The notes beneath the pieces are model-generated. The model worked only from the letters and a program-made list of their open reading frames with translations. It was not told the DNA's origin and ran no database searches. Position numbers and translations under genes: made by a program. A stretch of 64,000 nucleotides of DNA, taken from positions 248,001-312,000 of the forward strand of contig JACATO010001061.1 in NCBI GenBank assembly GCA_018389105.1, in the 5' to 3' direction. How positions within the stretch are numbered: position 1 is the stretch's first letter; every line of letters starts with the position of its first letter. This DNA comes from Nautilus pompilius. Lineage: Eukaryota; Mollusca; Cephalopoda; Nautilida; Nautilidae. Below are positions 12,301 through 27,300 of this stretch, piece by piece.

Positions 12301-15300
12301 AACAATTATAAAACAATAGTTTGTGCTTTTCACAACCGTTATTGTCCCAATGTAATTCAAAATAAATAATAATTCTGCATTTGCACAATGTATTCTTGCT
12401 CTTGAGAAACAATCAGACATACTCCAACAAACCAGTAAGTCCATAAAGCCAGGAAAAATGCTACAGCAAGCATCTCAACAGAGCTACATCATATGAAGTG
12501 TGGACCAGTCACGAAAGAGACTATTTTCTCCAAACCAACATTATCCATCAGCACTAGCTTGGCACTGAATCAATGTCATTGTGAGGCAAGAACCGTGGTG
12601 TGTTTCTCCTGCATCATGTCTGTCCTTTGGTTCTTTGGTTACAAATGCCATGAGATAACCTAAAGAAATTAATTTCTAGACCCAAAGGCATGGACAATAC
12701 AACCAATGTTATGGATGACACTTCTGACAAATCAAATGAGAATGAGAGATAAAAGATGAGCAATTATAGTACCAACAGACTTTATTCACATGCCCCAATT
12801 TGAATGTAAAATTCATTGCTTGAAATTAACATTTTGTAGTAAAAATATAACTGACATTATTTTTAGCATTAATTTAGAAAAATCATGTGAAGATCAACAA
12901 GATCAAAGAGATGGTCATTTTCCTTTTTGACTGTTTTTGTTTTTTTTTAATGTTAAATTAAACATTTAATTTTATTAACATTAATGGGATTAATACTGCC
13001 TATCAAATTCTGAATTATAATACCATAATGGAAAATATTTACTTCATATAAATGAATATAAAATATTCACAATAATTTGAAAATAATTTAATTTTTAAAA
13101 TCTACTTTGTTCCTCACCTTAATTGAAAAATTTGGTAAACATAAAATGAAGAAATTCCATCTGCATTCATATGTCAAAAGTCAATTTTACTATGAGATTA
13201 ATACACACACAAAGTTAGCAGTTTTGTCTAGAAGACTAAAACACAGTTTTACAAATTTTACTTACTATATATTTACCTTATTTTCTTAAAATGTGAAGAC
13301 AAAACACTAGTGCTATAAATTTTACTTACTGAATTTTTTGGTACATAAATATATAAAGTATATAACTTCAAAAACCCCAGGTTTCCTCTTATACTCCAAA
13401 TCAACTTACTATGAACAGTCATTAAAATTGCTTTAATGAAAAAAAAATATGACAAAGTGTGTTATTTTCTGAAATGAACTGTAAAATGGTTCATTTGAAA
13501 AATACTGAAATTACTCTTTTCAGTCATAATTATATGTATAAATGACACTCAACAAATCTGCTACTTTACCTTAAAATTCCTCCTGTAAAGTCATACAACC
13601 TGTACTGACACTTTATAAGCTAGAAGTTGTTAAGAATGCTGAACAAAATAGGGATAATATGGCAGTGCACAAAAAATACAATGTCAGTGATAAATGTGTT
13701 AACACCTGTAGTAAAACAAAGAATAAATTACACACTACAAAGAAAATCAAGAAGGAAAATTGTGGCTGTAAAGCTAGGTGGACTAACATTAAAGATGTTT
13801 TAAAGGAATAACCCAACATGGCATATGGTACAAACCATGTACTGTAAAGCTGAGACTAAAAGGCATGCAAATGGCAATGATGGTTGATGTCTTTACATTT
13901 TCCCTATCCTTCTTTCACTGTTGTATAGTATTCACTATGGCAGTTTTCCAAAGGTGTCTACCATATTATCCAATCAGAGAACATCTGATTGTGGTGACCT
14001 TTATGTTGGCCTTGTTGTAAATCCCAAATGTCGGACAAATCGAAACAGAGCTGAATACAGACTTGGGTTTCAAAAAATGAAACTGAATTCTGAATTTGAG
14101 TGTGTTGTAATATCACAAAATCAAATGTGCTGAAGATAGAGAAAACTGAAAAATTTGGCTTTTTTAAAGTAGGTGATTCAACACAGCTCAAATGGCAAAA
14201 GATCATCTGATGATCACTGATGTCATGCAGTGACTAAAATTAGACACTGAGCTCTTGATACCAAAACCAATAATAACATTTTCAATTTGTTTCAGATATC
14301 TCTCCATGATTACAAACACGTTGAAAAAACTATTCAACACCCCATTTATCCAGAAAATCAACCCATAAAGTAGTTCAATGATTTGCACAAACAGATCATC
14401 ATTATTCACCAGCCTAGAAGTACTGTAGATGGCAATTTGATGTGGCAGTGTTACAGAACATTTGGAAAGCTGTTCTGACTGGTTGAAAGTCTGACTAACT
14501 ACCATAGCTGATCTAGCCTCGTCATATACTGAAAATCAACTTATCTATAAACAAAGAAAAGAAAAATGGGAAAATTACTCAATTCAAATCATACTTTAAA
14601 TTAACTTATAAACAGCATCTACAATAATATTTATTTTACCTTTTAGTAGCCACATTAAAAATTAAGTGCATTACAGGAACTATATCCAATGATTAATGTA
14701 TTTAAAATTTCTGTCAGATCCAACAAAATATATTACCAAATACAATAAATAAAAAAGCATCCAACCACCTCAGAGTGATCAATGTTTTGACAAAGCTGGT
14801 TGCTGAAAAGTTATATGCTTGTCAGATGTGTGTGATCAGATGTTTTATGTTTTACACTGTTAATGCTTAGGAAGACAACCCTTACTTAGCCTTAACAGCT
14901 TTCAAATGTTCTGGTATGCAAGAAGCTAAATGTCTACGGTATGAAGTAACAGCTGATTTCCATTCTTTAACATTAACACATTCCAAAGACCGTTGAGATT
15001 AACATAATCAAAAGTTATTTTCTCCCTTTACAGACATTTAGTTTTTAGGTGTATCATTGCAGCAGATTTTCATTAATTCATCTTTCTGTATTTCATATCT
15101 TCTAATAACCATCTGATTTGGTTTATATCTGGGAATGTGCAGGCCATTCACCACCTCCATCTTTTCTTTGTAGAAACTACTTCCCATAGTTTGTCATGTG
15201 CTTGAGATTGTCATCGTCCTGTTGGAAAATATATCATCCTCCAAGAGATTCCTTGATAATAGCAGCATTTTTAAATTTCCAGTCTTTGTATATAGATCTG

Positions 15301-18300
15301 TGCAATAAGAAGTAGACTGCTTCTCAGGAAGAGTAATGACCATTTCAAGGCTTATAATCATACTCTGTTTTAAACTTCACAACAATACTGCATACTTGGG
15401 TAACTGCAATGTTGCACTCACTTTTCTCTCCAAATTTCTCTTTTCTTCAGAGCTATAACCTGCTTTTCTAGATCACTAATGTGCATCTTGGTTTCCAAGT
15501 TGAGTCAAAAACCATCACTGAGGTCATTTTCGGAGCCTTTACACACAAGAGAAACTAGTTATGTGCATTTATTTAATCAAAGTACATCTGGTACTTCTAT
15601 TTGCTTTTGCTAATAAAGTGATCAAATGTTAATCTATCAGATTTCATTTTTAAAAAATAATACATTAAATAAAGTTAATTATATATACTTACCTAACATT
15701 TGGCAAAGCCAAAGTAATGTCTAAAATTGATATTTGACGCTTGCGCCTTTTCCCTACATTAGGGCAATTAAAGCTCATTATTTTGATGCCAGTACAGTTT
15801 TTGGAGCAGAGACCTTTCCATATCTTGGACAGTTTTTGTAAATTACTTATAACAATTTTCAAAATGATGTCTTTGAAGAACTGATGGTTAGCCTTTGAGT
15901 TGCAGCCACTAACAGAATATTTAAAATTAAAAATAAGACTGCCAGTTATGTCCTCAGAAACATCTCCCTCTGAAAAATGTAAAAAAGAAAAAGTAATAAA
16001 ATAAAATCAGCTAGAACTGATGACACTCAAAACTTCAATTCATTTTTAGGTGCAAAAAGAACGCAGGGCATGTTATCTATGCTGAAAACACTGTAAAACG
16101 ATAAGTTTAAATTTCTAAACATTCACAAAAGGAAAAAGCAGAGGCCTCACCTAAACACACCTGTTACATGTTCCCCCATGCACATAACAGGCTGGCACAA
16201 CAATAAACGAAACTTCAGTGTTTAATCTTCAGCTAATCTGTCTAATTAATTATAGCAAAAGATATTTGTTTACAGTGGTAAAACTGAGATCTTTGTTTGA
16301 TAGTCTGACTTCAGTAGTTTTGTGATTCTAACAAAAACATTGTTACTTTATTGGGATTTTTTAAAAAAAATAGTGTTGTGAAGAGATCTAATTAGAAACA
16401 ATGACTCCACTTACGGCCAGAGAAGGGTTGGCAGTCTGACTTGGCACTGCTGCTATTTGTGTATGTGGTATAGTTCAGAGGACAGGCCAGACAGAAACCT
16501 TTGTCTCCTTCCTTATAGAACCCAATTCTACAGGATCTACATTGTTTTGTTTTAAAATCATATTCTTTGCCAGGGATGCATTTCACTATTTAAAAAAAAA
16601 GAAAGAAGAAGAAATTAATCAGATGTGAAACAAGTCAGAAAATATTATTTTCAAATAATAAATGATAAAATTTTTTAAAAAAGGTTCAATGCTTTAATAT
16701 TTTAAGGAGATAAACAAAACATACTAAGCGGAATTCATTATTTTTTAAAAAAAAAAAAAGAAGAGAGAAATAAAGCTACACAACCATATTTCAAATTTAC
16801 AAATAACTAATACAATAATTCCTAATGACCAGTTTGCTAAATGGAAATTCAGAGCACCGTCTTCATCGGTACTGGTTTGGTCTTTGAGTTAATCTCGGCC
16901 TCTGAAATAAACTTTTGGAAGTTTCTCAATGTTTTTGCAGTACTAAAAGTTAAAAAGCCTTAAAACATTAAGCAGCTCACATAAACATTCATTTTCTTTT
17001 TGAGAGCCTTGTTGATAGGTGGTGGTACTTTGAGGACAGCGGATGCAACTTGACTTTCCACCTTCTGGTTGATAATAGCCCTCTTTACATTTAGAACATC
17101 CATGTCCAGCATTTCTAAAAGACCCTGCAGTACAATCAGCTAAAAAGAAAAAGGAAGGGTGAACTACACCTGAGGAATGCTTACTGTACATTACTATTAA
17201 CAGTGTATGAAAAATCATTTTACTTTCATGACATTACTATGAAGTTTCAGGGGTATGGCAGTTAGGAGACTTAAGAAAGTTGTTGATAGTATCTGGATGT
17301 GACCAACTGTGAGTATTTTTTAAACTGTTGCCTGGTTGAAGATACAAGGAACTGTCCAGCACCTCTACAACCATGAGATGTTTTAATTAGAGGTGGCAGG
17401 AAAGGACACTAGGGTAACAAGTTGGTAGAAAACTGAAAGAAACTGCACCAATTGCTAAATGCCAAACTATAATCATCTGCATGACAATCAAAACACTCTT
17501 AGCTTGCCTCCTCCTTTTCTAAGTTAGTAAAAGTTTAATGAATAAATGGAAGCATAAACAAGCATATAATAGAAGTATGCAACAATGACTGAAAGCTAAA
17601 GCAACGGTGAGAGGGCCATGCTGTTATTCACTTGCAAATGTCAGATGTGCATTACTACCATAGCTGTGTGCACCAAGTACTCCAAGAAATAGGAAATTGT
17701 GCAGAAGATACATTTTCAGTAATAACTAATTTGTAAAATAAATAAGTAAATTAATTAGTTAAAAGAGTATTTCCCTTTTGCAAGTAGAGTGGTGCATGAT
17801 ATTTTTTTTTACACTGCTGTGCCATTTTAAATGTTTCTAAAAAAAAACAACAAGCCACATGTATATTTAAAACCTATTCTGGGGCACAGGACTTCAACAA
17901 CAGTAACTCACAACAGCAAACAATGGCTCATCTTAGCAAAAAAAAATCAAATAAATTTGCATGCTGGCAAAAACTGTAACAGAATCAGATGTATTTACCT
18001 AGTTTATAGATATTATCTTGTTTCTAACATCACATTAACTAAAAAGGACAAGATTATAATCAGAAAAGTTATTGTAAACTGTTTGTACAAACAAATAAAA
18101 AATTTGTTATCTATTAGAATTGTAGCAAATAAATGTAATACATATGTTAGTAGCATGGTAATTCTTGATCTGTTTTCTGATGGTCAAGAGTCACTTTCTG
18201 TGAAAGCACTATGGACATTCTTTGATGTCTACTCAGTTTGATTATTCCATCATCATCTGTTCTAAAATATATGGCATTATAGATCCACAAAGAAGATGTA

Positions 18301-21300
18301 CAGATAGAAGCTACAGACATTCTAAATGTTTTGTATAAACTCACATTAGGATCTTAGATAGCAATACTTGAAACATTTGTGCCAGGATTGACTTGATCTT
18401 TATACACACACTATATTGAAATGTTACTGAGTTTGGCCAATTCTAGTCTACTCACTGCTGCTGCAGTAATGTAGTAGGTGAATCCAATCCAAAGCATTGA
18501 GAGAAGGAATGGCATGGCTTTTGTTGAACAGATTCTTAATGAATCAGCTCATCTAGGAGAGCAAAATAAAAGCCTGAATGATCCTTGTTTAAAGTATTAT
18601 TGTAGTTTTAACTAGAAAAGAGAGCCATGCTTGGATTTATCATCATAATCTCATCAAGGTTTGCTTGATAAAAGGCCTATTAACCTGAAGAAAGATCCTG
18701 GGAAAAATTTTAGTTAAGGGGATAACCAAAAATTATATTTTAAAATATTAAAATCCTCAAAGCTCAATAACATTTGATCAGTCAAGCAAGCAGATCTTGT
18801 GAAATAAATTATTATACCTTGTGTAATGCAAAAGTTTAAAAAACAATTAAACAAATTAATAGGTTAAGCAGCTAGGATTAAATATTTACCGAGTATCTTC
18901 CTCTAGCAAAGTTGGAAATAACATCATGGAAGTTAGTGTTTAGTCAGGCATTATCAGAAAACTTAAGTGTTTCTAGACTTTGTGACTTCTTTAAGAGAAA
19001 GTAGCACATTAGGAAACTTTTGTCCATTTGTGTTGCTGTGAATTTTTTTTGAGAGCATTAAGAGAGTTTGTTACTCTATTGGATTCTACTCTCTATAGTG
19101 CACATGTTGCAAAACAAACTTTTCTGTTGTCTGGATTAGCTTGTTGATGTATTCTTGATTTTGCTCTTATTTTCAGCTGCAATCAGGTTAGCAGGATCCA
19201 TAAAAATCCAAAACAGATTCAGTTTAGAATAGACAGATTTTCAATGGATTACTTTTCCAGATAATCAGTCAACAATTGTAATAAACACATCTGTACAAAA
19301 TCTGTTTTTTTCATAACTGTAAGTCTCACTCTTTTTTTTTTGTAAGACAAATTTTCAGATTAATCAGTTTTATAGTTTTCCTATTTTTTTAAAATTTCCC
19401 ATTTGAAATTCATGAGTAGGTGAGCTCTCCCATGACTGACAGAATTGCTAACTTATTATTTACAGTAAAATTCATTTAATCTGGCAACCTGCAGTCTGGC
19501 ACTAACAATGTACCAGCTGGCCAAACTAGTGTAATTTATCACCACTATGTGGCGCTGTGAACCAGTCACCTTCTGTGCTTGCTGGTGCATGTTTGAATAT
19601 TTAATGCTCTGTGAAAACATTTTATATTACTTACTTTTCTAATAAATATTAATTTCTTTGAAGCATTTTATAGTGCTGTCAAAGAATAGCCCTTCAACTA
19701 GATGTGGAACATTAGCACTATGGTCCAGCTATACTGTTCTTAATCTTATCAGTACTGTACATGCATAAGGAAAGCTGCTGTCTGTTACAACCGTACCTCT
19801 CATTCTTCACTTGACTGAGTTCGTATTACAGTATTGTTCATTATGTTTTACTATACATTATATTATAGATGAGTTATTGTTTTTTCAATATCCTGTATTA
19901 TAGGATTATGCCTTTTTTAATGTGGAACCTATGTGATCTGGTACCTACCAAATTAATGGAATTATATTGTAAATCAGATGTTCCGCTTTCTTTTAGAGCA
20001 GCATAAGAGCCATAGTTTTGATACCACATTTTAACTGTCCATTGCACCTAGAGCATAGACTATACCTGGTGCCTTTTGATTCAGTGTAATATCTATCAAT
20101 GCAATTGAAATAAATGGTAAAATAAGTTTCTTGAAGGGCAGAAAATATTCTTTGGGTTAGTGCTAAAAGATGAAAGTAGAACACTCAAAAACTAAGGGAA
20201 CAATTGAAAAGTTAACCCATTTTTCCCATTAGGACTAATTTTGCATCATCGTTTTATGGATTTATAAGCAGAAATCCAACTTGGATTAAGTGTCAAGTAG
20301 ATGCCAAAACTTGGGAGCTGTTTCAGTAACTTTTACCTGCGATCTAAAGGGCCAAGCTGAACCAGCCATGAAAATCTTATGATTTTAAGTGTAGAAAAGG
20401 TAAGCCCTGAAATCAGGTTAGATGTACCTGTACGTTAGTGTTGAGCCAAAAAGTGTTGAAAAGCAGTGCAGGATGGTATATGTTAGTACTAGTAATTTCA
20501 ATAAGAGCAAAATATTTTATAAAATATACCAAAATTCATAAAACAGCAGTATTAAATATGGGCAACCCTAACATATGCTTAAGGTATCATTACCTTGATG
20601 GCCTCCAAACCCTCTTAAAATTCCAACCACCTTATTATCAATATACTGAATGTAGCATACAAATTTACTTTAATAAATGCCAACTTGCTGAAATAATTAA
20701 AGTACACTGCAAAAAGAACCAAATGCATCTAACTTTGAAATATTCTTATAATATCTAATGCAGGTAAATAATTTGTAAAATTCAACAAAATTAGCTAAGT
20801 TAAATCAAATGATGAGAAAGTATATAATGTTATAATATATGTATATTTCAGATAAGTGATACCAGGCCAGTTTACTTATCTTTATAGGCAACAACCCTAC
20901 GCCAGGCATGTGCCCCATTGCACCTGATTCATTAATCCATAGTCTTTAACAATTTTCAACTGATATAATTTTCCTCTAAACCATGACACTGCCATCTCCA
21001 TCAATGATGGTAGTCCAGCATCAGTTTTCTCCAAAAATGCACTGTGCCACTAACAAAGAGATGGATCTGAACTTGCGACTGAGCCCTTATTAAATAATGA
21101 TTTGAACTTCCTCAAACAAAATAGACAAGTCATGAGCACCCACAGAAAACAGCACATGGCAAAAAAGACCTGCAGATGCACATGAGTTCACACCTGGGTA
21201 CATCCACCACCTGTGATTGTTGAAACATTTGAAAAGCACTTACTGTAGCTCACAGATTTTTTTTTTAAAACACAAGCATAACACCTGGCTAACTCAAAGA

Positions 21301-24300
21301 AAAGTTACAAAACAAAATCTGGCAAAACTTATAAAACTATAATTCTGAAATCAATAATCATTTTCAAGTTTAGTATTAATGCATAAAAGTAGATGCTTGT
21401 TGTTTTTTTTTCAAATGTACTCTGTGTGGCTCTTAGATCACCTGTGATAGTGAACTTTCTAATGTAATTTCATAAATTTCTTTATGAATAAAACATTCTA
21501 ACCAAATGACTTGTAAAAAAAAAAAACATTACACGATTTCTATTACACAAATACACAAAAGAATGGAAACATTATTTGAATAATTTTTTTAAAAAATCTA
21601 CACAAACTTTTTCTATTTGATATTTCTATTTTTATATCTTCTTTGCTATTTATAGTTTATTTTATAATCCTTATGCATAGGGACCAGATCCACCCAAGAT
21701 CTTAAGCTTTCCACTCTTCACGAGGCAGATTTACAACTATTAAGGAAAACACCTAACGTATGTTCATATCTGAATCTTCACACAAACATGCCACATATTT
21801 CCCAACTACTAATGGATGGCTTTATTCATGATTCATCCATTTTTAAAAACAATGCAATTTCAAGCATCATTTAGTGTACAAGCTATAAATCTATGTACTT
21901 ACCAATGCTGCAGTTAGAAGCTGATACAGACCCGGTATCAAGGGTTATTGTATTGTATGGGCAGGCTGTGCAGTTTTTTTCTCTTCCAGTATAACTTTTA
22001 TAAAATCCAAGAGGGCAGCGTGTGCAATTATCTGTGATATTCAGCTCAAACCCTGGCTGACAGATTCCTAAAACAGTACAAAATACTGGATCAAACTCTG
22101 GAGTAAACAACAACAAGGTGGTAAACAACAATAATTTATAGCTATGGATAACTGAGAAATAAAGGGAGCAAAGGCATGTAGATTATTCTCTGATACTTTT
22201 GCTGTCTTAACAGAAACATTATTATTTATTAGAAATAGTTTGTGTACTCTGTATTGACTGAAAGACAGTCGGAGTTACTGCATTTTATTAAAGCACATTA
22301 GAAATTAAGAACACCAAATATAGAACAAATCTAGGTTCAATGTTTGTAATTTAGTGAACTCTAACCATTTTACAATTATTCCAATATATAAAGGAAGCAA
22401 ATAAAAATCTTTTCATTTCTTTATGTAGTTCTTGGGGAAAGCATTGTTTTTAATGTGAGAACTGGCAGGTTTTGTACATGTTTTGTGACTGTAGTTGACT
22501 GACCTTAACTCAAAGAGAGGGACTAATGTGACATTTGTTAATGATTTTAAAATGCAATAAATACAGAAACATTTGAGAGAAAGAGCTTACTTAAGTTACA
22601 GTGACTTCTATTTGTTGTTGCCATAGAGTGGGTGGTGTACTCCAAATCTGGACACCGAGTGCAGGGAAAATTTCCAGGCTTGTCTTTATAGTAACCTAGC
22701 TCACAGGCCTTGCATTCACTGTTTTTGATGCTATAAAACCCTTTGGAACAATGCACTAAAAATAAAACACATTACTTCTAAAAATGTCTACAGGTTAAAA
22801 CAAGGTCAAATTAATGAATGCAAACATCGAGTTTAAAAACTAGAAAATGTGCAACAGATTACATAATGGCTGGTGAACAAACTGCAGCACAAAACTTCAC
22901 TCCAAAAGATTTATACGTCTGTTTGCCTTCCATGGGCCTGAAAACAATAATCAAAATCTTTTCCAAATATCTTTTTTAGTTTCTATCATAGATATTAAAA
23001 TCTCCCCATAAAAGAACAGAAAGATGAACAAACAAAATGCCTGCAAAGATGGAAGATTTAGATAAAACTTATCACATTCTTCAACTGTTTGGCTCATGCT
23101 TAATAAAAATTCTCTTTCTGAAAAAAAAAGAAAAGAAAAAAGGTTTCCTCAGGGACAAAAGATTGTAAATGTTTCTCTTCTTAACGACTACACTTTCTTG
23201 CGTCATTTTAAGGGTGTAAACATCATTTAGTAACTTACAAACTGAACAACTTGTCCTGGTGCTGTCTGAGGTGTAGTTTGTGCTACATGGGGCACACTGA
23301 CCATGCCCCTCATAGTTTTTGAAATAACCGAGTTTACAAGCAGTGCAGACAGTCTGGCCTTCTTTACCTGCAGGACAGCGATCTATAACAAAGAACAAAA
23401 GAAAAACTAAACTTCTCTGATGTCCACAAGATTGCTTAACAAAATGCCACTGCTACACTGATTATGCACCAGATATGTCTGATGTGAAGTGACAGTATTT
23501 GGTGATATCAGATGTTATAAAAACACACAAGCAAGCACAACCCCTACCAAACTTTTGTCACTCTGTTGTACTGTGCTCGCTTTTCAGGGAAAAGAAAACC
23601 AACGCTAAATTCCTCAAGCAAATTTTGTGGTTATGAATGGCGGCTGTACCCCCAGCAATTAGACCAGCAATATAAGATATTTTCTTTAGCAAAGAGCACA
23701 AACTATTCAGACAGAATCTACAGCCAGCATAATAGCTGGTGTGTCACTGACCCAAATAGCTACTAAGCTAATAATTTGTTCAGAAAATAGGAAACACTTG
23801 TCCTCTGCTAGATTATTATGATTTCCCTGTTGTTGTTTGATTACATATTTACAAAAAAATGGACATGAGAGAAAAATATATAAAATAGGTAAAAACAACA
23901 GGTTTTTCCTAAAAACAAAATAGTTAAAAAAGCAAAAATGTTAAACCATATAAATGTCACTCAAAATAGAAATCGAGAGAGATGCTAAGACATATTTTAA
24001 AAATATAAGATGATGCAGTGAAATTTTATAAAACCTCATGAAAAATAATAGAAATTTTTTTAAAAAACCCACCATTATTTGATTAAGAAACAAGCAAAGC
24101 TCTAAGTGAATGTTTATCTGCATCCAACCAGGATCATTCTTATGGCCAGTTGTAGCAGTAGCTGAACTGCACTCACTAATGTTTGATGAGATGCTTCAAT
24201 AAGTTCATTTTACCATAAGATCGCCTTAGATCAGTATTTCATTCTTATAGATCTTCCAGAGCCACCACTATTATCTCTCTGAAATATCTACAAACAAGAT

Positions 24301-27300
24301 CAGAAGCTGAAACAACGTAATCATGCTCGAGAGAAATTTCTTAAAGTGAAATGTTTCAAAGGAAATCATGTAGATTTTTTGAACTATGAAAGAATGTCTG
24401 CAAATTATTTAAGAATGTGGAAAACATGAAAAAAAATTTTTAGTATGCTTGACCATTCCTAATTATTCCAAGTTTTTATGTCAGTGTTTGATTTGGGGGG
24501 GGGGCACAATGATTCTAATTTATTATTTCTTTAGTGCATGGTCCAATTATTATTCACAACTCACTTGTGCAGTTGGCTTCACTGACTGACCCTACATCAG
24601 ATGTGTTCTTCTGGGGTCCACATTCCATACATCGACTCTGGGCCCTTAATGGCTGGTACTGACCAATTGGACAACTCAAACACTGAGAATTGACCAAGTA
24701 TGTTCCAGGTTCACAATCAACTTAAAAAAAGAAGGAATGATAAGAAATAGTGGAATAATATTAAACAACAGATCATTCAAAACTACAGAAGTTTTCCAAG
24801 TTAATATTTTAAACAAAATGTTTATGTTGTTTATTTGAAAAAGATGTGTAGTTGATTTTTTTAAAAATTTAGCAAATTTATTACTAGAAATTCTAATATA
24901 TTCTTATAAGTTGAATGGTTACAAAGAAAATAAATGTACATCAGAAAAAAGCAAATCAGTTTTTGAATGAAATAAACTCTGTCAATAATGTAGCTAGAAT
25001 TAACAAGTGGGATAAAGTTATGATGTGTTAGGTTTTGGCATATCAAACATTAGCCTGACATTATGCAATAGTTATTTATATTTACATTTGCCAGCCATCT
25101 GTCATTCAAAAACAGATGTTTTTGTGATTGAGCCACTTCAAGCAATTTATTTCCGCCATTGACAAAAGAAACTTAGCAAGGTGAGTTGCATGTTTCTTGC
25201 ATATAATAAGCCTTTTAAATACCAATATAAACAGGAAAGATAAAAAAAAAATTACATATGACTAGCATGACTTGCACATTAAAACTAAACAGAGGCGAGA
25301 TGTCTTTACTGCCTAAAATAATTTCCCACAAATACAATAATGACTGTCTGCTTACCTACAGTGCAGTTTGCATCACTAGTAGCTCCTTTAGAGGCAGTCA
25401 CAAACCCTGAAGGACACTTCACACAAGGCTGCAATCGAAGAGTGAGGTTCCCATTGTTCCACATCCCAACTGCACATTGCTCACACTTCTTCTTTTGCTG
25501 ATGATAAAATTCCCCAACTTGACATATAACTGCAAATAAGCAAGAGATTACAACTGTTCACCATAACTAATTTTTCATTCTACAATTTCTGACAAGCTTT
25601 AATGAGAGAGAGAGAGAGAGAGAGACAGACAAACAGACAGAGATCTCAAAGTTGGATTATAATTTTATCAGAGAAGATTTAAAAAAAAACAACAAGTGCT
25701 GTATAACAGGAATTAAAGTTTAATTTAACTAAATAATAAGAACAATTCACAGTTTAAAAGATTAGTCATCATTTCTATTGTGTAAATATAAAGACTAAGC
25801 AAATCTGTTAAATGAATTGTATACAAATGTAAGTAGAACCTAAAAAATTATTTAAATTAATTTCCTATGTGTCAAGGGCCATTCTATTATGTATTTAGTT
25901 CTTATTTATTTTAATTTAATTCATCCCTTCACAACTTTCTGCATGTAAGAAAAACAAAACAGACAGAGAGAGGAACCGGTTTGAGCAAGAATATTTGTTC
26001 AAACTTTTACTTTAACTACAGAGAGAGCTGTAAATCAAGATTCTTTAGCATGTCTTCTTTATACATTGACCACAAACTTTATGTGAAGGAAAATGAAATT
26101 ACTTCAGCAAATAGGTATCATGTTAGAAAAATCTAAAAAACAAACAAAAAAGCATTAAGGTTTCAGCTATGAAGGCAGCAGCCAAACATATATTAAACAA
26201 CAACATGTAATGCATTTGAGTATTTCAGTGCTTATAATGCCAAGGCCTTCTAAGAAATGTCTCCAAATATCAAGCATCACTGACATATCTATAAGATATA
26301 CAGCACATCAAAAATTATTTCAAAGATGTAATTAAACAAAAAATTGAAAATATATAGATGGATATGCTGGACCAGTCCTGTTTATAATATTTATAAACAT
26401 TTTTATTTTAACTTGATGCTATAAAACAAATTAAATATTTGTATATTAGCCAAAGATGTCAAACCTGGAAAGTTACTTTAACATTATTTTAGATAAAAGG
26501 TAATAAAGCCTACAGAATAACTAACATAAGAGAACTAATATAGTGGGCTAATATCTAATCTTTTTTGTATAAATCAATCATTCCAAGTCTACAAATACAT
26601 TTAGCTTATCTGTTAACATAAAATCTACATACTGTATTTATCTGAATAATCATCCTCTCCATTCTTTACATGACATGGCTTGAATAATCTCCTGTCAGCA
26701 AAACTAACCATACTCTTAATTTATTTAGCAGACTATACATTTATTTAATTGCTTTTATTAGCACAAGCTTACTGCATTTTTTTACTCAGGGCTGGCAGCC
26801 TTGTGTTGGGGCCAAAGGGCACCAAAAAACAAAGAGAAAAATTTATCTAGCACACAGTCAAAATGTTCAGGGGTGTGTGATTCTTATTGTTGAGGCCAGA
26901 GACAAGGAAAGCATCACAAAGGTCAGCTGGGTCATATTATCACACACAGGTATGAGAAAAAGTCCTGATGCTCACTTGGGCTGGGCACCTTAGGACTGAT
27001 CATTTACTTGTGATATTCTGTAATAAATTTTTTATTTCTATATTTGTAATTGCTTTTTTTTTGTTATAAAAATATTTAAATGGTAAGTCTTAAAGGTGTT
27101 GAAACTGAATTTGCTTGAGGTGCTGACAATGCTAGAGCTGGTCCTGTTCTTACCACAATTTGTTCATTTTATCCCAAGGAATTTATATGCCCCATAGCAT
27201 AACATTGCTTACTTGTTTTTTTTTTTCAATCTATACATTAAGTGAATATATAATTGAATTATTTATTTATGTCATCTAACTTCTCTTAGAAAACTGGATA

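Noticed and set aside
12080..12444. Overlapping minus-strand open frames
   Set aside because: No domain and no phase-compatible exon edges; at most part of an unidentified old repeat.
15820..15860. KRRKR considered as a nuclear localisation signal
   Set aside because: It lies in the ectodomain, upstream of the membrane helix and between cysteine-containing strands, so a furin-type protease site is the better reading. The motif itself is encoded at about 15735-15750.
17831..18241. Plus-strand open frame of 136 codons in an intron
   Set aside because: AT-driven composition, no domain and no splice or start context. Treated as chance.
21120..21260. Zinc-finger-like residues on the plus strand (HMSSH)
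   Set aside because: Cysteine/histidine spacing is incomplete and the frame is interrupted by stops.
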